64,000 nucleotides of DNA from Methanoculleus taiwanensis. GTDB lineage: Archaea; Halobacteriota; Methanomicrobia; Methanomicrobiales; Methanoculleaceae. This document shows, one piece after another, positions 7,760 to 16,103 of the stretch. The position numbers and the translations under genes were made by a program. The stretch is taken from the NCBI RefSeq assembly GCF_004102725.1, contig NZ_LHQS01000002.1, positions 983,984 through 1,047,983 of the forward strand, read 5' to 3'. The notes beneath the pieces are model-generated. The model was given only the letters and a program-made list of their open reading frames with translations, made no database searches and had not been told where the DNA came from. Positions within the stretch are counted from its first letter, which is position 1, and every line of letters starts with the position of its first letter.

Positions 7760-10399
7760 ATGGATGGATCCAGCAGTTCCGTCATACTCCTCGGCGAAGG
7801 CGATGCCGATGCCGGCCGGGCAGTGGGAGGCAAGGCGGCATCGTTGCACCGGATGATCCAAAGCGGCCTTCCTGTCCCGCCGGGCTTCGTCCTCGCGGCA
7901 GGTTTCTTTGCGGAGTGGACGGTGTCGCTCAAAAAGACCGATGCCTGGCAGAACCTCCTCGCTGCCGATGAAGAAGAGAGGGACGACGCTACCAGGCGGG
8001 TAGCGGCCGAGTGCGGCACGCTTGCGTTCTCCGAGTCGCAGCGAGAGGATCTTTGCCGGGCGCTGGAGCGGTTGCCGGACGGGCTGTACGCCGTCCGTTC
8101 GTCTGCAGCCGGCGAGGATGCGGCCGATGCGGCATTTGCGGGCATGTACCGCACAAGGCTCGGAGTCCGCAAAGAGCAGCTGGAATCGGCCATCCGGGAC
8201 GTCTTCGCATCACAGTTCGAGCCCCGGGTCTTTCGGTACCGGAGGGAGTTGGGGCTCTCTGTCGGTGATGACGAGATCGCGGTCATCGTACAGCACCTGG
8301 TGGCGGGCAGGGTGTCAGGGGTTGCCTTCTCGGCAAACCCCGAGACCAACTCCCGCTACGAGCTCGTCATCAACGCGAACTGGGGACTCTGCGAAACCAT
8401 CGTGTCGGGACGCGCCACGCCCGACCTCTACGTCGTTGAGAAGTACGGGGACGGGCTCCTCGAAAAACAGCGGGGCGAGAAGCAGATCTCGCTCTTCTTT
8501 TCACCCGACGGGGGCATCGAGGAGCGGGTCGGCTACCGGAGCGGCGAGTGGTCGCTCACCGACGGGGAAGTCCGGCGGGTGCGCGATCTCGTGCGGGAGG
8601 CCGAGGCACTCTTTTGCCATCCGGTCGATCTCGAATGGACGTTCTCGGGCGATGCCTGCTACCTCCTGCAGGCCCGGCCGGTAACGGCGCTCATCCCCCT
8701 CGATGAGAGGCTGCTGACGCCGCCCGGAGAACCCCGCCGTCTCTACATGGACATCACCCTGATAGAGCACGGCATGCAGGGCTCTCTTTCGCCCTTCGGA
8801 TCCTCCTGGCTCGATCGCATCCTGGCGTATACGCTGGAAGACCTGACCGGGGTTAGAGGAATCGGCAGCGACATCAGAGAAGGCCTCGGGCAGACGCTCG
8901 GTGGAAGGATCTACCTCAACATCTCGAACCTCCTCTGGCTGGAGAATCCCCGGGTGATTGCCCTGCAGTTCGAAGGCCTTGACGCATCGGCAGCGGAGGC
9001 GATACGGGCGCTGGACCCCCGTGAGTGGCGCAGCCCGGAGCGGCCGGAGAAGATGAAGCGGATCGTCTCTTCCTCGCTCTGGCGTTCGAAAGACCTGATC
9101 GGGAGGGCGGTGCTGGGTTTCCTCTTCCCCGGCCGCCTGCAGAGGCAGTATGCAGGACGGGTGCAACGGTTCGAGACCGCCCTTGAGGATCTCGAAGCGG
9201 GACTTTTGGATCTGCGGGAGTTCTGCGATGCGTCCGGCCGGCTGGTCGTGCGGCTTGTCAAGGAATCGACGGGAGCCACGCTGATCTGTTCGGAAGGCGC
9301 CCGCCTGCTCCTGCGGCGGATGTTCGCGGACGGGTCACCCGATATCAGGGGGCTGGCAGAACTGCTCGACCGGGCGCATCCGGGCAACGTCACGACGGAG
9401 ATGGGCCGATCCATGCACCGCTTGGCAGAGCAGATCGATCCCGTGCTCTTTTCGGATCTTTCTGCCCTGGCAGAACGCATACGGCGGAACGAGATGCCGG
9501 AACCGTTCATGGAAGCGCTGGAGGAGTTCATGGAGGCCTACGGCTGCCGGGGGCCGCGTGAGATCGACCCGGCCGCGAAAGGATATGCAGGCGACCTGCT
9601 GCTCCTTCTGGCCCAGGCGAGAAACATCCGCCCGGCCGACTGCCGGGAACGGTTCCTTGAGATGCAGGAGAACCGGGAGCGTGCATATGCGGAGCTTCAC
9701 GCCTACTGTAGGGAACGGGGGCGCCTGAAGGCCTGGTACTTCAGGCACCTCTGCAGGGTGCTCGACGCCTTCGGGGGTTTGCGCGAGGATCACAAGTACT
9801 ACCTGGTCGTGGTCACCTCCCGCGTCCGGAAGAGGGCGCTTGAGATCGGCAGGCACCTCGCGGCTGAAGGCCGGATTGAGTCCGTAGAAGACGTTTTCCT
9901 GCTCGGCATAGACGACGTCGGGCACGCCCTTGAGAGCCCCGGTGCGGATCTGCGGGGGAAGATCGAGAGGAACCGGGCGGAGTACGGGCGGGTCGAGAGA
10001 TGCCGTCGCTTTCCCGCGCTCATCGATTCATGGGGCCGTATCCATAAGCCGCCGGCAAGGGAACCGGCGCCCGGGGAACTCCTGGGCTACGGCGTCTCCG
10101 GGGGAACAGCCCGCGGCCCGGTGAAAGTACTCCGCTATCCCGGTGAAAAAGAAGTCCTTCCCGGGGAGATCCTGGTGATCGGGGCAGCAGACCCCGGATG
10201 GACACCGATGTTCATCGCCGCGGGGGGCATCATCCTCGAGGTGGGCGGGCTCCTGCAGCACGGTTCGATCATCGCCCGCGAGTACGGAAAACCCTGTGTG
10301 GTCGGCATCGAGAACGCCACCGCGATACTCTCGGACGGGCAGGTGGTGGAGGTGAACGGCAGCCTCGGAACGGTGAGGATAGACGGTCTGAGCGGGTAA
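7760..10399 (+). CDS. PEP-synthase-like dikinase of rifampicin-phosphotransferase type
   Basis: The 879-residue protein opens with the ATP-grasp half of PEP synthase (GGKAASLHRMIQSGLPVPPGF; YAVRSSAAGEDAADAAFAG). It ends with the swivelling phosphohistidine domain (LLQHGSIIAREYG, His834). It lacks the C-terminal PEP/pyruvate TIM barrel of true PEP synthase; instead a helical middle section of about 450 residues lies between the two. This order, the length of about 870 and the position of the histidine match rifampicin phosphotransferase, which moves the beta phosphate of ATP to a hydroxyl on a small molecule and releases AMP and phosphate. The substrate here is unknown. Start chosen at 7760 because homologues begin just before the GGK motif; GGGAGG lies somewhat far upstream (about 16 bases). 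The next gene, about 100 bases on, is a prenyl synthase fusion with its own promoter. Confidence 0.85.
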   Translation: MDGSSSSVILLGEGDADAGRAVGGKAASLHRMIQSGLPVPPGFVLAAGFFAEWTVSLKKTDAWQNLLAADEEERDDATRRVAAECGTLAFSESQREDLCRALERLPDGLYAVRSSAAGEDAADAAFAGMYRTRLGVRKEQLESAIRDVFASQFEPRVFRYRRELGLSVGDDEIAVIVQHLVAGRVSGVAFSANPETNSRYELVINANWGLCETIVSGRATPDLYVVEKYGDGLLEKQRGEKQISLFFSPDGGIEERVGYRSGEWSLTDGEVRRVRDLVREAEALFCHPVDLEWTFSGDACYLLQARPVTALIPLDERLLTPPGEPRRLYMDITLIEHGMQGSLSPFGSSWLDRILAYTLEDLTGVRGIGSDIREGLGQTLGGRIYLNISNLLWLENPRVIALQFEGLDASAAEAIRALDPREWRSPERPEKMKRIVSSSLWRSKDLIGRAVLGFLFPGRLQRQYAGRVQRFETALEDLEAGLLDLREFCDASGRLVVRLVKESTGATLICSEGARLLLRRMFADGSPDIRGLAELLDRAHPGNVTTEMGRSMHRLAEQIDPVLFSDLSALAERIRRNEMPEPFMEALEEFMEAYGCRGPREIDPAAKGYAGDLLLLLAQARNIRPADCRERFLEMQENRERAYAELHAYCRERGRLKAWYFRHLCRVLDAFGGLREDHKYYLVVVTSRVRKRALEIGRHLAAEGRIESVEDVFLLGIDDVGHALESPGADLRGKIERNRAEYGRVERCRRFPALIDSWGRIHKPPAREPAPGELLGYGVSGGTARGPVKVLRYPGEKEVLPGEILVIGAADPGWTPMFIAAGGIILEVGGLLQHGSIIAREYGKPCVVGIENATAILSDGQVVEVNGSLGTVRIDGLSG

Positions 10400-10456
10400 T
10401 AAATCTCTTCAAATCGTGCTATTTCGCGATCAGGCTTCGTATCGGTCTTTCCCAAA

Positions 10457-10466
10457 CTTTATATGG
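10457..10466 (+). promoter_or_regulatory. TATA box for the lipocalin-prenyl synthase gene
   Basis: CTTTATATGG lies about 25-30 bases before a perfect GGAGGAG ribosome binding site at 10491-10497. This implies a very short leader, and the start codon must lie just after 10497. Confidence 0.55.
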
Positions 10467-10503
10467 CGACATAAGCTGATCTTAACCAAGGGAGGAGAAG
10501 GCC

Positions 10504-12699
10504 GTTACCGAACTGAAATGCGATCAGACGTTCCCCGTTCACCCGTCAGTATTCAATCGCCCCGATGATGAGAGCCGACTGGTCAAGTGGTGGTATATCC
10601 AGGGCTATTTTTCCGGAGAGGACTGCCGGCGGAGGAGTTTTGTCGTCTGCTTCTTCTCACTGCACCTGCCGGGGAACAGCACGCCGGGCTCGATGTACCT
10701 CTGCTCCGTCATCGACCCGGAGACGGGAGAGCACGGCAAAGAGATTCTCCTCGATGAGAACTCGCGTGCCTGGTACCTGGAGAGGCTCGGGGATCTCCCG
10801 GAGACGCTTCGGATCAACCGATGCATCGCAGAGACGATACAGAAAGAGATCGCCGATTACGGGCTCTACCCGCCGTTCTCCTGCCGGGATGCCCCGATGC
10901 GGATCTCGCCGGACGGACTGGCATGGGAGGCTGCATCGCTCTCGTTTGCACCGTCTGCGATATCGGTGGCTTTTCCGGATCCCGGGAGCGGTCAGTCGGT
11001 CTCGCTTCTTTTACAGCCGGAAGTCCCGTTCGTGGATATCCCCGGCCTGCTCCCTGACGGGGAGGGGATCGGCATGGAGTACGTCACCTGCCCCCGTCTT
11101 GTGCTTACGGGGCGCTACGGCGACGAGGCGATCGCGGGGGAGGCATGGTTCGACTGCCAGGCAGGGGGGGATACCTGGTTTGCGAAGAAGAACCGGGACG
11201 GGATATCCGCTCCCCTTGGCTGGGACTGGTGCGGTGTCAACCTCGACGATGGCCGGAGCCTGCTCTTTATGCACAGAAAGGAGATCGAGTCCGGCGAGAC
11301 GGAAGCGAAGTTCTGCATCCTCTTTGAGGGCGATGATGCCCGGTACTTTTCGGATTTCGAGCTCGAACCGCTGCGGTTCTGGGAGAGCGGAAAGACCCAC
11401 ATTCACTACCCGGTCGAATGGGCGTTTACCGTCTCCGATATCGGGTGCCGGCTGGCCTTTTCGCCCGAGATCGATCCGCAGGAGATCGAGCTGATCGGGA
11501 TATCGGGCGGCATCTGGGAAGGGTCGGGGACTGTTGCGGGCGAGATCGGCGGTATGGCCGTGGCGGGGCGGGGGCAGCTCGAGGTCTACGGGTGCGGCTA
11601 CATACGAAACCTCTCCGACTTCCTCGGCCGGTTCCATGAGAAGATCGACACCGGACTGGCCGGGATGTTTCCGAGAGCGATCAACTGCGGATGGTGCGAT
11701 GCCCTCTTCGGCAGGCACCAGCCGATACTGGACTGCACGCCGATGACCGAGACGATTGCAAAGCCGGTATGGGATCTGCTCTCGAGAAACGGGAAGCACT
11801 GGAGGCCTATATTCGGTTTCCTGATAGCCGAGGCGATGGGTGTTCCGATGGACGAAGATGTCGAGCGGCTTTTCATTCTCACCGAACTCCTGCATACCTC
11901 GGCGCTCATCATCGACGACATCGAGGATCAGTCGATCCTCCGGCGGGGGGAGGAGTGCATCCATATCCGCTACGGCATCGATGTCGCCATCAACGCGGCA
12001 AGCACCCTGTACTTCTTCCCGCAGAGCGTCGTGGCCCGTTCCGAGGGGCTGACTGACGGGCAGCGCTACAGAATCCTGATGCTGATGACGGAGACCTCGC
12101 TCAAGGCGCATCTCGGCCAGGCACAGGACATCTACTGGTCGGGCACCATCTCGCGGGAGAATCTTGACCTGTGGCTGGAAAGCAGCCTCGATGCGCAGCT
12201 CCTGCAGATGTACTCCTACAAGACCGCCTCGGCCACCGAAGGGGTCGCTGCGCTCTCGGCAACATTCCTGGACCTCGCCGACGAAAAGAAGGAGGCCTGC
12301 CTTGCGTTCGGAAGGGCGATGGGCGTCGTCTTCCAGATCATAGACGACGTGCTGAACTTCAGCGACTCGCCGGAGTGGCGGAAGGTGCAGGGCGAGGACC
12401 TGAAGGCAGGCAAGCCCACCTACGCGATAATCCGGGCGATATGGATGCTCAATGGGCTGGAGTCGGCGAGGCTGAAGGATATCCTCTGCACTCCGGAGCT
12501 GCGGGAGGACGAAGTGGTTCTTGCCGAGGGGATAGCGCTGGTCAGGAAGTCAGGAGCGGTGGAGAGCTGCACGCAGGAGGCGGTGGAGATGATCGAGGAG
12601 GCCTGGAAGCAGTTCTCCTGTCATATCCCTCCCTCACCGGCAAAACTCATGCTCCGCGTGGTCTGCGCAAACCTGATCCAGATGGCGTATGAAGTCTGA
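10504..12699 (+). CDS. CrtC/AttH-like lipocalin domain fused to a prenyl diphosphate synthase
   Basis: The N-terminal part (about 1-370) resembles the hydroxyneurosporene-synthase/AttH lipocalin fold: WWYIQGYF at the start, GEAWFD...GWDWCGVNLDDGRSL in the middle, and a closing GRGQLEVYGCGYI. The C-terminal part (about 390-731) is a trans-isoprenyl diphosphate synthase with the first aspartate motif DDIEDQSILRRG, a GQAQDIYW motif recalling eukaryotic-type GGPP synthases, and a second motif DDVLN whose last Asp is replaced by Asn. Coding similarity clearly extends upstream of the first ATG (10693), yet between the stop at 10477 and that ATG the frame holds no ATG, GTG or TTG. A perfect GGAGGAG ends 6 bases before a GTT codon at 10504, so I place the start there as a non-standard or mis-sequenced codon. 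It probably makes and modifies an isoprenoid. Confidence 0.8.
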   Translation, partial: VTELKCDQTFPVHPSVFNRPDDESRLVKWWYIQGYFSGEDCRRRSFVVCFFSLHLPGNSTPGSMYLCSVIDPETGEHGKEILLDENSRAWYLERLGDLPETLRINRCIAETIQKEIADYGLYPPFSCRDAPMRISPDGLAWEAASLSFAPSAISVAFPDPGSGQSVSLLLQPEVPFVDIPGLLPDGEGIGMEYVTCPRLVLTGRYGDEAIAGEAWFDCQAGGDTWFAKKNRDGISAPLGWDWCGVNLDDGRSLLFMHRKEIESGETEAKFCILFEGDDARYFSDFELEPLRFWESGKTHIHYPVEWAFTVSDIGCRLAFSPEIDPQEIELIGISGGIWEGSGTVAGEIGGMAVAGRGQLEVYGCGYIRNLSDFLGRFHEKIDTGLAGMFPRAINCGWCDALFGRHQPILDCTPMTETIAKPVWDLLSRNGKHWRPIFGFLIAEAMGVPMDEDVERLFILTELLHTSALIIDDIEDQSILRRGEECIHIRYGIDVAINAASTLYFFPQSVVARSEGLTDGQRYRILMLMTETSLKAHLGQAQDIYWSGTISRENLDLWLESSLDAQLLQMYSYKTASATEGVAALSATFLDLADEKKEACLAFGRAMGVVFQIIDDVLNFSDSPEWRKVQGEDLKAGKPTYAIIRAIWMLNGLESARLKDILCTPELREDEVVLAEGIALVRKSGAVESCTQEAVEMIEEAWKQFSCHIPPSPAKLMLRVVCANLIQMAYEV

Positions 12700-12947
12700 A
12701 GGGCGGGGCGGATCCCGGCCGGTATGCCTGTGGCGGACGGGAAGGCTGCCCGGGTAGCGGAACGGAGTCTCGCAGGCTTTGCTCCTCTTCCAGCGGCCGG
12801 CCTTTTTCGGACTGCAGGGGGTTGATGCGCATACGCCCCTCGCGATCCCGATGGCTCCGGGACGATCGCACACCAGCATGATTCGTTACCCTTATGAGGT
12901 GTGGGGGATCAGATGCCTTTCTGAACCGCGAGGGAGGCCGGTCGACC

Positions 12948-13478
12948 ATGAAAGTAATCGTTCTTTATGCGAGCAGGTACGGATCCACGAAGGAGATTGC
13001 GGAGTTCATCGCCGAAACGTTCCGCCGGCAGGGCGTGGCCGCGGATGCCCGGAGTGTCGGTGCAGCCCCGCGTCTTGACGACTACGACGCCGTCGTGATC
13101 GGCAGCGCCGTCTATATGGGGCACTGGATGGGCGACGCAGTTGAGTTCGTGCGGCAGAACCGCGCCGCTCTCGCAGACCGGCCGGTCTGGCTCTTCTCGA
13201 GCGGCCCCTTACAGCTCGGGCAGGAGGTAACCTCGACGGAGGATCCCGGGCTCGAGCCAAAAGAGATCGGCGAGTTCCGCGAGGCAATCCACCCGCGTGA
13301 CCACCGCGTCTTCTTCGGTGCCCTCGACCCGGCCAAACTTGGTTTCAGCCACCGGCTCATCCGAAAACTGCCGGCCGGGCGGGACCTCCTTCCCGAGGGC
13401 GATTTCCGGAACTGGGACGATATCGAGGCCTGGACCGGCGGCATTCTGCGGGCGCTGGCGGTGCCGGCAGAGTCCTGA
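12948..13478 (+). CDS. Flavodoxin-domain protein, HemG-like
   Basis: The 176-residue protein has the FMN-binding P-loop of flavodoxins at its start (MKVIVLYASRYGSTKEIAEF), followed by YDAVVIGSAVYMGHWMGD and PVWLFSSGPL. These are typical of the flavodoxin-5/protoporphyrinogen oxidase HemG-like family. It should bind FMN and act as a low-potential electron carrier or a small oxidoreductase in the cytoplasm. The ATG at 12948 follows GGGAGG at a good distance; an upstream in-frame opening at 12894 is not supported. Neighbours give no pathway, so the substrate is open. Confidence 0.85.
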   Translation: MKVIVLYASRYGSTKEIAEFIAETFRRQGVAADARSVGAAPRLDDYDAVVIGSAVYMGHWMGDAVEFVRQNRAALADRPVWLFSSGPLQLGQEVTSTEDPGLEPKEIGEFREAIHPRDHRVFFGALDPAKLGFSHRLIRKLPAGRDLLPEGDFRNWDDIEAWTGGILRALAVPAES

Positions 13479-13627
13479 ACGTCGAGCGGAAAAGATCACT
13501 CCGTGCACAGGTCGGCATCGCAGAAGAGTGCATAGTCGGAGAGCTGCTATTTCACGAAGAGGGCATCGGGCGCATTTTCCGATAGGTGTCCTTCCCTCAG
13601 TATCGGGTGGGCAGGTCTCCTGTGCCG

Positions 13628-14062
13628 TCACTCCGGAAAGAGGTGGCTCCGGAGCATCGCCCTGACGAGGTCTCTGAACCGGTTCACGGCCTGCAGGTCA
13701 TTCTGCAGTACCCCATAGACCTCATCGAGGTTCAGTCTCCAGTACACGTGAACCAGAACACTTCTGAATCCTGCAAGATCCGAGAGCTGATCGGCGAGAT
13801 CTTCCGGGATAAGCCCCTCCTCGCAGAGGATTGCAAAACTCTCCCGGTAGGTTTCAGGCCGCCGGGTACTCCGGGCTGCGACCAGATGGTTGGCGATATC
13901 GATCGATGCCTGGACACTGACGAGAAGCGCGTGCAGCACCATATTCCGCCTGTCCCGGTCGGCCTTCAGTTCTGCGAGCGTGATGGCTTGGTACCGCTCC
14001 CAGTCCCCGGTCGCCTCATCGAGTTCCCGCAGATGACCGGTGATCCCCGTATACTGCGTCAT
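13628..14062 (-). CDS. hepT: HepT-like HEPN ribonuclease toxin
   Basis: The 144-residue all-helical protein carries the HEPN active-site motif R-x4-H-x-Y as RSVLVHVYWRLN, near residue 105. In characterised HepT-MntA systems HepT is an RNase toxin, and the motif tyrosine is AMPylated by MntA to silence it. The ATG at 14062 starts one base after the stop of the nucleotidyltransferase gene (TGA-T-ATG), so the two are translationally coupled with the antitoxin first. The frame is intact, with both Arg and His present, so the toxin should be active. Confidence 0.88.
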   Translation of the reverse strand: MTQYTGITGHLRELDEATGDWERYQAITLAELKADRDRRNMVLHALLVSVQASIDIANHLVAARSTRRPETYRESFAILCEEGLIPEDLADQLSDLAGFRSVLVHVYWRLNLDEVYGVLQNDLQAVNRFRDLVRAMLRSHLFPE

Positions 14063-14063
14063 A

Positions 14064-14504
14064 TCAGGCCTTCGTAAGCAGGATTCTGTCGAACCACTCA
14101 AGCGTATCCTTATAGTCGAGGTATCGGGAGAGGATATCGGCCTCGTACCCTACCGTCCTGCCCCGATCGCGGGAGAATACCGGTCTTCCGCTCCGGATGA
14201 CCTCGTGCTGGAATGCAATGGGGGCGGTGTTGAGAATTTTCACGTCGGCCTCGAAGCGGTGGCAAAGCGCCCGCTCAAGCTCCCGCTCGACTCTCCTCGC
14301 GAACCGCATCGCCTGGTAGGGGGAAGGCTCTCCGGCGATCAGAACCGCGACATCCACGTCTGCAAAATCCCCTCTGCAGAACGAACCGAAGACATATCCG
14401 GTCTCTATCCCGGGAAGGCCGGCAAGAACCGCACGGACGGTATCGAGGAGTTGCTCTCTCTCCTCAGATTCCAGTACGTGGCGCCGCCGCATCTCTCCCT
14501 GCAT
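14064..14504 (-). CDS. mntA: MntA-like nucleotidyltransferase antitoxin
   Basis: The 146-residue protein is a minimal nucleotidyltransferase with the GSxxRGDxxDxD signature (GSFCRGDFADVDVAVL). In this family it transfers AMP from ATP to the tyrosine of the HepT HEPN motif and so neutralises the toxin. It precedes hepT by one base. The start at 14504 is chosen because GGAG lies 7 bases upstream; a longer frame begins at 14540 and a third ATG follows at 14492. Expression is probably a single operon with hepT. Confidence 0.87.
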   Translation of the reverse strand: MQGEMRRRHVLESEEREQLLDTVRAVLAGLPGIETGYVFGSFCRGDFADVDVAVLIAGEPSPYQAMRFARRVERELERALCHRFEADVKILNTAPIAFQHEVIRSGRPVFSRDRGRTVGYEADILSRYLDYKDTLEWFDRILLTKA

Positions 14505-14696
14505 CGTCTGCTCCTGGTCTTTACTCTTCCTGCATCGCATATCATTCTTTCTCGGTTGCCCCGTCGATCAGACTGCTTTTTCCAGCATCCAGCTGACCAG
14601 CCCTGCGTTCACGACCATCCCGGAAAGCTGCAGGGATCAAGGCCCCATGGTAATCCGGGGAATCGAGATGGGGTGTAGATAAGTCCCCCTGAAGAT

Positions 14697-15539
14697 TTAC
14701 TTGCGCGTCCCCTCCTCTCCCTCCGGGAAAAAGCCCGATGGCCGGGTCGCGGGATTGGTGACGTACTCGAGGATACGCTCGATCACCTCCGGGTTTCCCG
14801 GCAGGCGGAGGTGGCAGTAGGTGTCGGGCTCCCTGTGCAGCAGCACGGGGTCGAGCGGGAGGATGTCGTAGCCCGCTCCCGGCAGGTACGAGTCGGCGTG
14901 GGGGATGATGCCGTCGCCGGCATACGTCGTCTCCCAGGTTCCGTCCGATGCAAAGACCCAGGTCTTTCCTTCAAACAGCGGGAAGAAACCGGACGCCGCT
15001 GCGTGGTTGGCGCTCATGATCACCCGGTAGCGGATATCGTCCCGTATCCCGGCGGCGCGGAGGGCGGCCACGACCCTGCTTCCCGGCCGGAGGTCCTGGA
15101 CGATCGCGTCCTCCGCAGGACGGTAGCCGTGCGGCACGAAGGTTCCGGCGAGGAGCCGCCTGATACCGGGGCCGTGGACGGGATCGTTGAACAGCTCGGC
15201 CATCGATGAGCCGTTGTTCGGCGGGCCGATGCCGATCAGGTTCCGGACACGCTCTGTTCGGGCACTGCCGTCCATCACCTCGAGCAGGTAGCGGGTGGCG
15301 AGCGTGCCCATCGAGTGGCAGACGATGTCGATAGCGCCCGCGTGGTCGCTCTCCTCCCGCATCGTGCGGATGTAGCCCTGCAGTGCGGCGGCTACGGCAG
15401 GCGCCGACTCGTCCCGCATCCCGGAATGGTCGAACTTCCAGGCGGGGATTCCCCGCTCCTCGAGCCGGAGGGCGAGGCGTTTCCAGACCCCGGGGTGGCT
15501 CTTCCACCCGTGCACGAGGACGACCGGACAGTTATTCAT
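14697..15539 (-). CDS. Lipase-like alpha/beta hydrolase
   Basis: The 280-residue protein has the oxyanion motif CPVVLVHGW at its start and the nucleophile elbow CHSMGT near residue 90, as in triacylglycerol lipases and PGAP1-like esterases. A conserved-looking GIGPPNNGS follows. A candidate Asp lies in the ASDGTWETTY region and a candidate His in ADSYLPGAG or TYCHLRLPG, the latter fitting a catalytic His near the C-terminus. No signal peptide is seen, so it is predicted cytoplasmic. Neither the ATG at 15539 nor that at 15554 has a convincing ribosome binding site. It is separate from the toxin-antitoxin operons on both sides, and its substrate is unknown. Confidence 0.82.
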   Translation of the reverse strand: MNNCPVVLVHGWKSHPGVWKRLALRLEERGIPAWKFDHSGMRDESAPAVAAALQGYIRTMREESDHAGAIDIVCHSMGTLATRYLLEVMDGSARTERVRNLIGIGPPNNGSSMAELFNDPVHGPGIRRLLAGTFVPHGYRPAEDAIVQDLRPGSRVVAALRAAGIRDDIRYRVIMSANHAAASGFFPLFEGKTWVFASDGTWETTYAGDGIIPHADSYLPGAGYDILPLDPVLLHREPDTYCHLRLPGNPEVIERILEYVTNPATRPSGFFPEGEEGTRK

Positions 15540-15690
15540 GCTGCAACGCTGCATTCAGGTTTGCGCCCCCCGGCAGATGTAGTTTTGGCAGGGGCAGGGC
15601 GGCCGATACCGGCCACTCCGGCTCCTCTGGGCGAGACATCCACCGCGTTCGAACTCCTTGCAGGAGCGCAGGCGGTGAAGCTCATGGAGG

Positions 15691-16103
15691 TTACCTGAGG
15701 AGATTCTCAATCCGTCGTATCAGAACCTCAGCCTCGCTTACCGCAAATTCTGCCTCGGTTCTCGAGATTGCTCCGGCGGTATCATAAGACCGAACTATGC
15801 CGCTTGCGACGCATCCGGTCGAATACAAGGGCATCACTCTCATCGAGGAAAAGTTCGGCAAACTTCACCACGGAGATGTGCTGGTTTGCACCGTCAGGAC
15901 GATAGCCTTTTGCAAACATCAGAGCCCGCCCAGCCTGGAGAATTGCATTATAGGCGATACTATATGTCCAATCGCAATCGATCGGGAGAAAGCGTGCGGG
16001 CAGTGTCGATGTCCCGGTGGGCGAGAGCCATCGCATCATCCACGCATTTCCGGTCGGGAGGGAGCCTTCTGATAAGTCCCTGCCTTGCGAGATCGTCAAT
16101 CAT
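15691..16103 (-). pseudogene. HEPN-domain toxin gene broken by two frameshifts
   Basis: Read in three successive frames, the region gives one continuous HEPN protein. From the ATG at 16103, MIDDLARQGLIRRLPPD runs to a TAG near 15967. A +1 base near 15975 moves to the frame DWTYSIAYNAILQAG through RMRRKRHSSV. A second extra base near 15787 moves to YDTAGAISRTEAEFAV, ending with TAA at 15691. The length, 413 bases, equals 137 codons plus 2, which fits two single-base insertions. The intact ancestor would be a 136-residue partner of the nucleotidyltransferase upstream; its ATG overlaps that gene's end by 8 bases. The first shift sits in a short repeat (GATTGCGATTG), a likely slippage site. A sequencing error is the alternative. 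Confidence 0.85.

Noticed and set aside
10565-11494. A plus-strand frame with an ATG just after the ribosome binding site region
   Set aside because: Its product is Arg/Ser-rich and unrelated to any domain, while the frame +1 away encodes the lipocalin domain continuously from about 10504.
11011-12111. A 366-codon open frame on the minus strand
   Set aside because: It is antisense to the lipocalin-prenyl synthase gene, whose domains are unmistakable on the plus strand.
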